Shown: one piece after another, positions 22,221 to 29,951 of the stretch
How positions within the stretch are numbered: the first letter of the stretch is position 1
Layout of the letters: each line of letters begins with the position of its first letter
NCBI GenBank assembly: GCA_947626915.1
Contig: CANQUA010000009.1
Coordinates: 1 to 64,000, forward strand
Reading direction: 5' to 3'
DNA from: an uncultured Lachnospiraceae bacterium
GTDB lineage: Bacteria; Bacillota; Clostridia; Lachnospirales; Lachnospiraceae
Length of the DNA: 64,000 nucleotides
Program-made: the position numbers and the translations under genes
Notes under the pieces: generated by a model
What the model saw: the letters and a program-made list of their open reading frames with translations, nothing else
What the model was told of the DNA's origin: nothing
Database searches by the model: none

Positions 22221-23717
22221 ATGAGAGAATGTGGTATTTTATTGCCGGTGGCGAGCCTGCCGTCCAGGTATGGAATCGGCACATTTTCAAGAGAAGCCTG
22301 TGATTTTATCGACAGTCTGAAAGAGGCCGGACAAAATTACTGGCAGATACTTCCACTGGGACCGACCGGCTATGGAGATTCACCCTATCAGTCTTTTTCG
22401 GCCTTTGCAGGGAATCCCTATTATATTGATCTGGAGCAGCTGATCGAAGAAGGGCTGCTGACCAGAGCGGAATGCGATGCGGCAGATTTCGGTCAGAATG
22501 AATGTTATGTCAATTATGAAGCGATCTACCGTCAGCGTTTTCCCATCTTAAAAAAGGCCTATGAACGTTGGAAGAGGCAGACGGAAGAGAAGGGCGGAGA
22601 TATCGACGGGGTATTGGAAGCCGGGCTTTATGATGAGACAAGGGAATATTGTTTTTATGCGGCGTTGAAAAAATCGTTCGGGGAACGAAGCTGGAGCGAA
22701 TGGGACGAGGATATCAAGCTGCGCCGTCCGGAAGCGGTCGAGCGTTACCGGAGAGAACTGAAAGAAGAGATCCGTTTCTACGAGTTTCAGCAGATGATGT
22801 TTGTCCGGCAATGGAAGGCCCTGAAAGCCTATGCGCACAAGCAGGGGATTCGAATTATCGGAGATATTCCGATTTATGTGGCGTTTGACAGCGCCGACAG
22901 CTGGTGCCATCCGGAACTGTTTCAATTTGATGCGGAATGCCGGCCCCAGTCTGTGGCGGGCGTGCCGCCGGATGCGTTTTCCGCGACGGGACAGCTGTGG
23001 GGGAATCCGCTTTACCGCTGGGAGTATCACCGGGAGACCGATTATGCCTGGTGGATGCGGCGCATGAGATACTGCTTCGAATTGTACGATATGGTGCGGG
23101 TGGATCATTTCCGCGGGTTTGAGAAATATTACGCGGTTCCGGCTTCTGCGGATACGGCCATGTATGGTCAGTGGGAACCGGGCCCCGGCATCTCGATCTT
23201 TCGGAAGATGAAGGAAGTTTTCGGAGATGTGGATATCATTGCGGAGGATCTGGGCTTTTTGACGCCGGATGTGCTGAAGCTTCTGGAAGACAGCGGTTTT
23301 CCGGGCATGAAAGTGCTGCAGTTTGCCTTTGATTCCCGGGAACCCAGCAGTTACCTGCCCTGTTTCTATCACGATAACTGCGTGGTATATACGGGAACGC
23401 ATGACAACGATACGGTAAAGGGCTGGTACAATGCCATGAAGCCGGAGACCAGAGCCTACGCGCATGAATATATGGGCGGCAGGCCGGAATCCGAAGAAGA
23501 GATATCATGGAGTTTTATCCGCCTTGCTCTTTCCAGTGTAGCCAGACTGGCGGTTATCCCGCTCCAGGATTATCTGGGGCTGGGAAGCGAGGCCCGGATC
23601 AATACGCCGTCCACCCTGGGAGGCAACTGGGAGTGGAGGATGAAAAAAGGCGCGTTTACGCCGGAACTGGCGGCCAAATGCCGCCGGATGTGCCGGCTTT
23701 ACGGAAGAGGACGCTGA
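22221..23717 (+). CDS. malQ: 4-alpha-glucanotransferase (GH77)
   Basis: A 498-residue cytoplasmic enzyme that moves maltosyl or longer alpha-1,4-glucan segments between acceptors during maltodextrin and glycogen use. GH77 signatures are present in order: LPVASLPSRYGIGTF near the start, GDIPIYVAFDSADSW near residue 215, nucleophile Asp295 in VRVDHFRGF, acid/base Glu342 in IIAEDLGFL and Asp395 in GTHDND. Length is normal for the family. GGAAGGAGG lies upstream of the ATG. It is transcribed from its own promoter and followed by a strong hairpin. Another alpha-glucan enzyme (GH31) lies 1.6 kb downstream, consistent with a starch/glycogen degradation neighbourhood although the two are not in one operon. 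Confidence 0.95.
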   Translation: MRECGILLPVASLPSRYGIGTFSREACDFIDSLKEAGQNYWQILPLGPTGYGDSPYQSFSAFAGNPYYIDLEQLIEEGLLTRAECDAADFGQNECYVNYEAIYRQRFPILKKAYERWKRQTEEKGGDIDGVLEAGLYDETREYCFYAALKKSFGERSWSEWDEDIKLRRPEAVERYRRELKEEIRFYEFQQMMFVRQWKALKAYAHKQGIRIIGDIPIYVAFDSADSWCHPELFQFDAECRPQSVAGVPPDAFSATGQLWGNPLYRWEYHRETDYAWWMRRMRYCFELYDMVRVDHFRGFEKYYAVPASADTAMYGQWEPGPGISIFRKMKEVFGDVDIIAEDLGFLTPDVLKLLEDSGFPGMKVLQFAFDSREPSSYLPCFYHDNCVVYTGTHDNDTVKGWYNAMKPETRAYAHEYMGGRPESEEEISWSFIRLALSSVARLAVIPLQDYLGLGSEARINTPSTLGGNWEWRMKKGAFTPELAAKCRRMCRLYGRGR

Positions 23718-23738
23718 TTCTTTCTGTCTGCGTATGGA

Positions 23739-23785
23739 AAACGGCCATACGGATCAGGACGGATTCGTATGGCCGTTTGAAACAT
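23739..23785. terminator. Strong hairpin between convergent genes
   Basis: Perfect 13-base stem AAACGGCCATACG / CGTATGGCCGTTT (23739-23751 and 23766-23778) with a 14-base loop, A-rich on one flank and T-rich on the other. It sits between malQ and the convergent gene at 23835 and can serve both. Confidence 0.75.
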
Positions 23786-23834
23786 TTTATATGACGCCCG
23801 TTTAAAGCCGCAGCGCACCGGACCGCAGCGCAGG

Positions 23835-24515
23835 CTACTCTACGACGATCTGCTGAGAAGTGATTTCTGATTCATCGATCTGAACCAGAGAGAACGACGG
23901 CAGGTATTCATTGCCGGACATATCCGGGATGGATACGACCAGACCGTTCGGATCCATCTGAAAGACGGCGGTTTCGGATTCCCGGTTCACCGATACGGGA
24001 GCGATGACCCGGCCGTCGCTGGTAGTGGCCGACAGATGGTCATAATCGATCCCCGACTGGGTATCGCTGAGCACCAGCGTCAGGAGCCCCTCATTGACGG
24101 AATAGGAAATCACATCCGGCGCTTCCTTGTCCAGGATCTCAACGACTTCATATCCGGTGACGGCCATGCCGTTGAAGTTTTCCATATGAATTTCCAAAAC
24201 CCCGTTCTGCGAAACCACAGCCTTATAAGTGCGGCGTCCTGCATGCGTCAGGTTCAGAGGCTGTCCGTCCAGCGTGATCGTCACATTCTTTAACGGCATA
24301 CGGGAGGTGATCGTAAAAGTAAGTTCGGTTGTGCGGTAATCGACGGTATCCGCGATCTCCAGTTCATAGCTGGGCCTCGTGGTAGCGAGGAAAAAGATCA
24401 GCAGATTGACTACGACAAAAGGCAGAATATAAAATAATAGGATCCGGAACCACTCGTACTGCAGAATGGATTTGCTTTTTTTGGCAGCGGTTCGGCGTCG
24501 TGCATGTTGTTCCAT
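23835..24515 (-). CDS. Membrane-anchored extracytoplasmic protein of unknown function
   Basis: A 226-residue protein with a basic cytoplasmic N-terminus (EQHARRRTAAKKSK), one membrane segment (about residues 25-45, LLFYILPFVVVNLLIFFLA) and an outside part of two apparent beta-sandwich, Ig-like domains. The outside part includes TELTFTITSRMPLKNV, an ITLDGQPL strand and a DKEAPDVISYSV motif that recalls bacterial Ig-like domain boundaries. I do not recognise a named family. The frame is open further upstream, but the start at 24515 is chosen because AGGAGG precedes it and the extra 56 residues overlap the promoter. It appears monocistronic. It may act as a surface sensor or scaffold, but nothing in the sequence shows which. 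Confidence 0.7.
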   Translation of the reverse strand: MEQHARRRTAAKKSKSILQYEWFRILLFYILPFVVVNLLIFFLATTRPSYELEIADTVDYRTTELTFTITSRMPLKNVTITLDGQPLNLTHAGRRTYKAVVSQNGVLEIHMENFNGMAVTGYEVVEILDKEAPDVISYSVNEGLLTLVLSDTQSGIDYDHLSATTSDGRVIAPVSVNRESETAVFQMDPNGLVVSIPDMSGNEYLPSFSLVQIDESEITSQQIVVE

Positions 24516-24551
24516 GAAAACTCCTCCTGATTTCTTAAAGCTGTTCTTCTT

Positions 24552-24580
24552 AGCATACCAGAAAATGATCTTTCTTACAA
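24552..24580 (-). promoter_or_regulatory. Promoter for the membrane-anchored protein gene
   Basis: On the minus strand TTGTAA, 17 bases, TATGCT, about 36 bases before the start at 24515. Confidence 0.55.
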
Positions 24581-24713
24581 GTTTATCTTCTAAATTTCCT
24601 GCGGATATGTTATGATGGGATAACAAATAGCCCGCGCGCCGGCTGGATGCGCCGGACGAGGGGCGGTTATACTTCTTACTCACGGTGCATCTCTATCGGA
24701 AGAGAGGACGATC

Positions 24714-25247
24714 ATGATTCGAAGAGCAGCAGAATTTGCCGCTAAGGCCCACGAGAACGCTGTCCGTAAAGGAAGCAGGCTGCCGTACATTCTTCACCCC
24801 AGAGAAGTGGCGGCGATTGTAGCAGTTATGACCCATGACCCGGAGATCATTGCCGCGGCCTATCTCCACGACGTCATAGAGGACGCGGGCGTCACGTATG
24901 ACGAACTGCGGGAGCTGTTCGGGACGCGGGTGGCCGATCTGGTTCTGGCTGAGAGCGAGAACAAGCAGAACACATGGCTGGAGCGCAAGCAGGCTACCAT
25001 AGAGCGCCTGCGTCTGGCGGAAAAGGAGGAAAAACTGATCGCGTTCGGAGACAAGCTGAGCAATCTCAGGAGCACGGCTGAGGACTATCTGGTTTTCGGC
25101 GATCAGGTCTGGAGCAAATTCCGGCAGAAGGAAAAGAAGATGCATGAATGGTATTACCGGAGCGTGTTTGAATCTTTTGCGGAATTTAAAGAGTATCCGT
25201 TTTATGAGGAATACAGGCTTTTGCTGAATGAGGTATTTGGAGAATGA
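24714..25247 (+). CDS. Single-domain SpoT/MESH1-like HD phosphohydrolase
   Basis: A 177-residue protein consisting of one HD domain. The motif order (LPYILHPREVAAIV, then AAYLHDVIEDAGVT with His52-Asp53, then FGDKLSNLRST) is that of the (p)ppGpp hydrolase domain of SpoT and the short hydrolases (MESH1-type). No synthetase or TGS/ACT domain is attached. By family knowledge, such proteins degrade alarmones or related nucleoside 3'-pyrophosphates; actual substrate is inference. The ATG follows GGAAGAGAGG. The GH31 gene starts 43 bases after its stop, so they may share a transcript. Confidence 0.8.
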   Translation: MIRRAAEFAAKAHENAVRKGSRLPYILHPREVAAIVAVMTHDPEIIAAAYLHDVIEDAGVTYDELRELFGTRVADLVLAESENKQNTWLERKQATIERLRLAEKEEKLIAFGDKLSNLRSTAEDYLVFGDQVWSKFRQKEKKMHEWYYRSVFESFAEFKEYPFYEEYRLLLNEVFGE

Positions 25248-25290
25248 AACGCCCGTTATACGGCGGTCTCAATGAAGAGAGGAATGGAAA

Positions 25291-27360
25291 ATGATACGAA
25301 AATATATATTTGGCGAACCGATCGATACGGAAGCGGTAACGGCGAAGATACCTGCGGAGCGCTGGGAAACGTCCGGAAAATATTTAAAGGAGACGGCGGC
25401 GGAGGAAGGACATGCCTTTACCTGTGAACTGGGAGAAGACGACAGATTATACGGTTTGGGAGAAAATGTCCGCGGCATCAATAAGCGCGGATGGATCTAT
25501 GAGTCCAACTGCATAGATGATCCCGGACATACGGAGTCGAAACGTGGTCTTTACGGCGCCCATAATTTCCTGATCGTAGATGGAAAGCAGCGGTTCGGTA
25601 TTTTTGCGGACGCAGCCCAGAAAGTAACGTTTGACTGCGGTTATACGAAGCGGAACCAGCTGACGGTCACGGTTACAGAAGGCGGTTTTGTTTTGTATCT
25701 CCTGGAGAATGAGAGTCTGCGCGGCCTGGTAAAAGAATTCCGGGCCATGATCGGCCGCAGTTATATTCCGCCGAAGTGGGCGTTCGGTTACGGGCAGAGC
25801 CGCTGGGGCTATAAATGTGCCGACGACATCCGCTATGTGGTAAAGCAGCACCGGGAGAATCAGATTCCGCTGGATTCTGTTTATATGGATATTGATTATA
25901 TGGAGCGTTTCAAGGATTTCACGGTTAATGAGGAGCGTTACCCTGATTTCCCGTCTTTTGTCGAGGAGATGAAAGAGGAACATATTCATCTGGTGCCGAT
26001 CATTGATGCCGGCGTGAAAGTGGAGGAAGGCTATCCGGTTTATGAGGAAGGCGTCAGGAACGGCTATTTCTGCCAAAATGCGGACGGAACGAATTTTGTC
26101 GGCGGAGTCTGGCCGGGACGGGTACATTTTCCGGATGTCCTGAATCCGGCAGCCAGAGAATGGTTCGGCGGATGGTACCGGGTGCTTCTGGATGCGGGGA
26201 TTGAAGGCTTCTGGAATGATATGAACGAGCCGTCGATCTTCTACAGTGAAGAATATGTTAAAAAGATACTGGAAAAGCATATGCCGTTCCGGACGGATAA
26301 TGCGGACACTCAGATGCGGAAGTTTTTTGAACTAAAGGACCTGGCGCTGGGGCTGTCTAACCGGCAGGCGGATTACCGGTTGTTTTATCATCAGTGTCAT
26401 GGGCAGCGCGTGCGCCATGACAAGGTCCATAATCTGTACGGCTGCAATATGACCCGCGCCGCAGGGGAAGCGTTCGAACGGTTCTCGCCTGAGAAAAGGA
26501 TCCTGCTGTTTTCCAGATCCTCCTACATAGGGATGCACCGGTACGGCGGTATCTGGATGGGCGATAACAGTTCCTGGTGGTCTCACATCCTTTTGAATCT
26601 GCAGATGCTTCCGTCGCTGAATATGTGCGGATTCTTGTATACAGGCGCGGATCTGGGCGGGTTCGGAGCCGATACGACCGAGGATCTGATGCTTCGCTGG
26701 CTGGAACTGGGGATCTTTACGCCGCTGATGCGCAATCATTCGGCCGTGGGAACCAGAGAGCAGGAATTTTACCGGTTCGGCGATACGGACAGCTTCCGCA
26801 GAATCATCGGACTGCGTTATGCGCTGCTTCCTTACCTTTACAGTGAATTTATGAAAGCGGTTCTGGAGGATGATATGATGTTTCTGCCGCTGGCCTTTGT
26901 TTACCCGGAGGATACGTTCGCTTCCCAGGTGGAGGACCAGCTGATGGTGGGTTCCGGCCTTATGATCGCTCCGGTCTATCAGCAGAATGCGGGCGGACGC
27001 TATGTGTATCTGCCGGAAGATATGAAACTGTATCGTATGCGCGGGAAGGACTCTTTTGAAACGGAGAGTCTGCCGGCCGGACATCATTATGTGAAAGCCG
27101 CGCTCGACGAAGTGCTGATTTTCCTGCGGCCGGATCATCTGGTTCCGTTGTCGGAGGGCGGCAATTTTACGGAAGAAGTGACGACTTCCCATCTGCGTCT
27201 GCTGCATTATGTAAAAACGGCAGCGCTGTATGAACTTTATGACGATGACGGATTCAGCCGCGATGTGACACTGGCGGGGCATCTGACCAGGATTACGGTG
27301 GATGCCGACGGCAGTATCTGCACGGCAGGAGCGTCTGAGCCGGAGTGCGAGCTGATCTGA
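25291..27360 (+). CDS. Alpha-glucosidase, glycoside hydrolase family 31
   Basis: A 689-residue cytoplasmic enzyme (no signal peptide) that releases glucose or related sugars from non-reducing ends of alpha-glucosides. GH31 catalytic landmarks are clear: nucleophile Asp310 in FWNDMNEPS, acid/base Asp425 in WMGDNSSW, and the conserved TGADLGGFG near residue 454. The N-terminal beta domain has the DDRLYGLGENVRG signature, and the C-terminal part carries the usual beta domains. GAGAGGAA precedes the ATG. With malQ nearby it supports intracellular breakdown of alpha-glucans taken up by the cell. Related GH31 activities (alpha-xylosidase, sulfoquinovosidase) cannot be excluded from motifs alone, but alpha-glucosidase is the simplest reading. 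Confidence 0.92.
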   Translation: MIRKYIFGEPIDTEAVTAKIPAERWETSGKYLKETAAEEGHAFTCELGEDDRLYGLGENVRGINKRGWIYESNCIDDPGHTESKRGLYGAHNFLIVDGKQRFGIFADAAQKVTFDCGYTKRNQLTVTVTEGGFVLYLLENESLRGLVKEFRAMIGRSYIPPKWAFGYGQSRWGYKCADDIRYVVKQHRENQIPLDSVYMDIDYMERFKDFTVNEERYPDFPSFVEEMKEEHIHLVPIIDAGVKVEEGYPVYEEGVRNGYFCQNADGTNFVGGVWPGRVHFPDVLNPAAREWFGGWYRVLLDAGIEGFWNDMNEPSIFYSEEYVKKILEKHMPFRTDNADTQMRKFFELKDLALGLSNRQADYRLFYHQCHGQRVRHDKVHNLYGCNMTRAAGEAFERFSPEKRILLFSRSSYIGMHRYGGIWMGDNSSWWSHILLNLQMLPSLNMCGFLYTGADLGGFGADTTEDLMLRWLELGIFTPLMRNHSAVGTREQEFYRFGDTDSFRRIIGLRYALLPYLYSEFMKAVLEDDMMFLPLAFVYPEDTFASQVEDQLMVGSGLMIAPVYQQNAGGRYVYLPEDMKLYRMRGKDSFETESLPAGHHYVKAALDEVLIFLRPDHLVPLSEGGNFTEEVTTSHLRLLHYVKTAALYELYDDDGFSRDVTLAGHLTRITVDADGSICTAGASEPECELI

Positions 27361-27454
27361 GGCGCGTTCCGGGGGATTCCTTTTGTGCCCCAGGCGGCAT
27401 GGGGGGCGGAAGACGGAAAATCAGATGAAATCCAATCGCTTAAGAGGCAGCAAA

Positions 27455-27496
27455 CAAAAAGAAGGATGGCCGGTTCCCTTAACCGGGCCGGTCATC
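27455..27496 (-). terminator. Rho-independent terminator of the rubrerythrin gene
   Basis: On the minus strand a hairpin GATGACCGG / CCGGCCATC (plus-strand 27465-27473 and 27488-27496, one G-U pair) is followed by CTTCTTTTTGTTTG. Confidence 0.75.
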
Positions 27497-27562
27497 CCTC
27501 CTGATCATTTTATTACATCGCGGTTCCTATACGGCAGGATATATACCCTGCGATTTTCGGGA

Positions 27563-28099
27563 TCAGTAGTTTTCCTTGCGTACTTCGAAGTAACTCTGAG
27601 GATGGGCGCAGACCGGGCATACTTCCGGAGCCTTGACGCCAACTACGATATGGCCGCAGTTGCGGCATTCCCAAACCTGAACGCCGCTCTTTTCGAAGAC
27701 CTGTTTTGTCTCCACATTGTTCAGCAGCGCGCGATAACGCTCCTCATGGGACTTCTCAATCGCGGCTACTCCGCGGAATTTGGCGGCCAGGGCCGTGAAG
27801 CCCTCTTCTTCGGCTTCTCTGGCCATGCGTTCATACATATCGGTCCACTCCGCGTTCTCACCCTCGGCCGCGTGAAGCAGATTGGCAGCGGTGTCGCCTA
27901 ACTCGCCCAGTTCCTTGAACCACAGTTTTGCGTGCTCTTTCTCATTATCTGCCGTCTTTAAAAACAGTTCCGCGATCTGCTCATAACCGGCTTTTTTCGC
28001 TACGGAAGCAAAGTAGGTATATTTGTTTCTGGCCTGAGACTCACCTGCGAACGCTTCCCACAAATTCTTTTCTGTTTTGGTACCCGCATACTTTGACAT
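27563..28099 (-). CDS. rbr: Rubrerythrin
   Basis: A 178-residue non-haem iron protein that reduces hydrogen peroxide in anaerobes. The N-terminal ferritin-like four-helix domain has the di-iron ligand helices ([26 protein letters not shown], and [11 protein letters not shown]). The C-terminal rubredoxin-like domain holds two Cys pairs (ECRNCGH and VCPVCAH). Length is standard. The start at 28099 is preceded by AAGGAGG; the frame is open another 24 codons upstream but those overlap the promoter. It has its own strong promoter, a PerR-like operator candidate and its own terminator, fitting a peroxide-inducible monocistronic gene. Confidence 0.95.
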   Translation of the reverse strand: MSKYAGTKTEKNLWEAFAGESQARNKYTYFASVAKKAGYEQIAELFLKTADNEKEHAKLWFKELGELGDTAANLLHAAEGENAEWTDMYERMAREAEEEGFTALAAKFRGVAAIEKSHEERYRALLNNVETKQVFEKSGVQVWECRNCGHIVVGVKAPEVCPVCAHPQSYFEVRKENY

Positions 28100-28116
28100 G
28101 TTTGATCCTCCTTGTA

Positions 28117-28131
28117 TGATTATGATTATAG
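28117..28131 (-). promoter_or_regulatory. Candidate PerR box before rubrerythrin
   Basis: The minus-strand sequence CTATAATCATAATCA matches 11 of 14 defined positions of the PerR consensus TTATAATnATTATAA. It sits just past the predicted transcript start. PerR control of rubrerythrin is known in clostridia; its use here is inference. Confidence 0.4.
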
Positions 28132-28142
28132 TAACTGTTCTT

Positions 28143-28171
28143 AATATAATACAGAACCCTGCTTTTGTCAA
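28143..28171 (-). promoter_or_regulatory. Rubrerythrin promoter
   Basis: On the minus strand TTGACA, 17 bases, TATATT, a near-consensus sigma-A promoter about 44 bases before the start codon. Confidence 0.75.
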
Positions 28172-28276
28172 TAAGCATCTTTTCTTCCGGCATTTCCGGC
28201 CGCGGTTTGCAAATCCTGCGGCATAGTCCCGTATGCCGACTGGCGGTTTCCGGAGAGGTTTTCCGGGGACCGGCCG

Positions 28277-28516
28277 TCAGTCTTCCGGTTCCAGATCGTC
28301 GAAAATATCGGCGTCGAAGAAATCGCGGACCGTGATTCCCAGACCTTTCATGATTTTTTTGAGGCTGGCGATGCCCGGATTTTCACTGGTTCCCTGAAGA
28401 ATGGATTTCAGTGTAGATTCCGAAATCTCACTCTTTTCACTCAGCGTGCGGATCGTCAGCTTTTGTCCCTTGCGGAGCTGCTGGATTCGTTTTACGGTTG
28501 CCTCCTGAATTTTCAT
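28277..28516 (-). CDS. Small XRE-family helix-turn-helix regulator
   Basis: A 79-residue protein that is almost entirely a Cro/CI-type DNA-binding domain: RIQQLRKGQKLTIRTLSEKSEIS (helices 1-2), then ESTLKSILQGTSENPGIASL (recognition helix and turn). It ends in an acidic tail (FFDADIFDDLEPED). GGAAGGGATG lies upstream of the start. It is divergent from the polysaccharide locus, with its promoter about 110 bases from the LoaP-gene promoter, so it might regulate that locus or only itself. There is no effector domain, so the signal, if any, is not evident. Confidence 0.85.
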   Translation of the reverse strand: MKIQEATVKRIQQLRKGQKLTIRTLSEKSEISESTLKSILQGTSENPGIASLKKIMKGLGITVRDFFDADIFDDLEPED

Positions 28517-28591
28517 AACATCCCTTCCTTTGCTTATATACCAAAAGGCCGCTGCCAGGATGCTGGGGCGGCGGTGATCGCAACTAAATCC

Positions 28592-28619
28592 ATTATAATC
28601 TATGTGGCGGAGAAGTCAA
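28592..28619 (-). promoter_or_regulatory. Promoter of the XRE regulator
   Basis: On the minus strand TTGACT, 16 bases, TATAAT, about 76 bases before the start codon at 28516. Confidence 0.65.
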
Positions 28620-28726
28620 CAGAATAAATGGAATGTGCGTGACAAAAAGCCGAAATGGGAAAATTTTAATAAATTCTACCATTTTTACATAAGAAAGACT
28701 TAACTTTTTTTCCAAAAGAAAGGGTC

Positions 28727-28755
28727 TTGAATTATAAAAGAAAGCGTGGTATCAT
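28727..28755 (+). promoter_or_regulatory. Promoter of the LoaP-headed polysaccharide operon
   Basis: TTGAAT, 17 bases, TATCAT. The expected start is near 28762, giving a leader of roughly 285 bases before the LoaP start codon. Confidence 0.6.
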
Positions 28756-28761
28756 AATAAA

Positions 28762-29045
28762 GCAAATCGAGAGCAATGACAGATGTATTGTACTCGTTTT
28801 GAATGGCGGACAGAGCGTTTGAGGCTCCCGAAGCCATGATTACAGACAAAACCGGGACGGGAAAGTGCGGGCCTGAGGCTGCAGTTCCTGAAATGGGGTT
28901 ATATGGATGGCAAGAGCCGCGCCTCTTTTTGATATTCGGCATTTTGATCTTACTGCCGGAGGGGCGAAGCATACGCTTTTTGCGCGGATGGAAATTCGGG
29001 CGAATGGGCGGAGCCTACCCTGAATCCGGGAGAAGAGGAGAGCGT
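28762..29045 (+). promoter_or_regulatory. Long 5' leader of the polysaccharide operon
   Basis: An untranslated leader of about 285 bases. Short hairpins are possible at GGCT-CCCGA-AGCC (28822-28834) and at AAGC-ATAC-GCTT followed by a T-run (about 28967-28982). LoaP factors are known to need a small RNA hairpin in the leader of their target operon, but I cannot identify that element with certainty by eye. A frame open through this region has no ribosome site and is not called. Confidence 0.35.
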
Positions 29046-29930
29046 ATGCACTGGTATGTACTACAGACGAAAACCGGAGGCGAGGAGAAGCTGACGGGCC
29101 TGATCCGCAAGATAATTCCGGCCGGCTTGTATGGAACCTGTTTTGTAGTGTATTTTGAGCAGTTCTGGAGACGGCAGCAGCAATCCATGGTTCACATCCA
29201 GCGTGCTTTTCCGGGTTATGTTTTTGTTACTACGGATCAGCCGGAGCAGCTGTATCTGAGTCTGAAACAGGTGCCGGCCATGTCGAAGATCGTAGCGGAC
29301 GACAATCTGTTCTTTTTGGCGTTGGAAAAGGCGGAAGCGGAATTTCTGCAGAATATTATGGACGAAAGACATGTGATCGGCTTGTCCTATCTGGCCACGG
29401 ATGGACATGGGCAGATCCAGCAGGTAACCGGCCCCCTGAGCAGATGTCTGCCGCAGGTGGTTCGATACAATTATAAGAAAAGGAACGTTATGGTCCGCCT
29501 GCGCCTGGCCGGAGCGGAGAAGCAGGTCATGCTGGGGATAGTTCTGAAGGAGGATATCCGCAGGCAGCTTCAATACGGAAAGGTGGAGGCCCCAATCCGT
29601 GTGCCGGAACGATACCGGATCTGTTCTGATTTTTCTATGGCGAGATATAACCTTTCTCAAAGTACCAGGGCCGGGGAGCCCGTAAACGATGCACTCGGTT
29701 CCGGCGCAGTTTCACAGGAAAAGAAAGAGACAGCTGTATGTTTGGTACCGGGAGATCAGGTGATCATCGCGGAGGGAGAGCTGGCCGGTATGACCGGAAT
29801 TGTCTGCAATGTAAAAAAGCACAGCGTAAAGCTCCGGACCCATTTCCTGGGGCAGCGGCTGGAACTGGAAGCCCCGGCGGAGGTAATACAAAAGATTCCG
29901 GAAGGGCAGGGTCAGAAGTCGGGAGTGTAA
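29046..29930 (+). CDS. loaP: LoaP-like NusG-family antiterminator
   Basis: A 294-residue NusG paralogue. The N-terminal NGN domain begins MHWYVLQTKTGGEEKLTGLI and includes FPGYVFVTTDQPEQLY. The C-terminal KOW domain (about residues 231-283) has LVPGDQVIIAEGELAGMTGIV. Between them lies an unusually long linker of about 100 residues; typical LoaP proteins are nearer 170-180 residues. By family knowledge, LoaP binds RNA polymerase at the start of long biosynthetic operons and suppresses termination. Its position as first gene of a ~27-kb polysaccharide locus fits exactly. The start at 29046 follows AGAAGAGGAGAG; the frame is open upstream to 28803 but without a ribosome site. Calling it LoaP rather than another specialised NusG (RfaH type) is inference from taxon and context. 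Confidence 0.82.
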   Translation: MHWYVLQTKTGGEEKLTGLIRKIIPAGLYGTCFVVYFEQFWRRQQQSMVHIQRAFPGYVFVTTDQPEQLYLSLKQVPAMSKIVADDNLFFLALEKAEAEFLQNIMDERHVIGLSYLATDGHGQIQQVTGPLSRCLPQVVRYNYKKRNVMVRLRLAGAEKQVMLGIVLKEDIRRQLQYGKVEAPIRVPERYRICSDFSMARYNLSQSTRAGEPVNDALGSGAVSQEKKETAVCLVPGDQVIIAEGELAGMTGIVCNVKKHSVKLRTHFLGQRLELEAPAEVIQKIPEGQGQKSGV

Positions 29931-29951
29931 TCGGAAAAGGATAAAAAACAG

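Noticed and set aside
28803..29045. Upstream extension of the LoaP-like protein
   Set aside because: The frame is open but has no ribosome site, is unlike any NusG N-terminus, and the ATG at 29046 with AGAAGAGGAG upstream begins exactly at the NGN domain.
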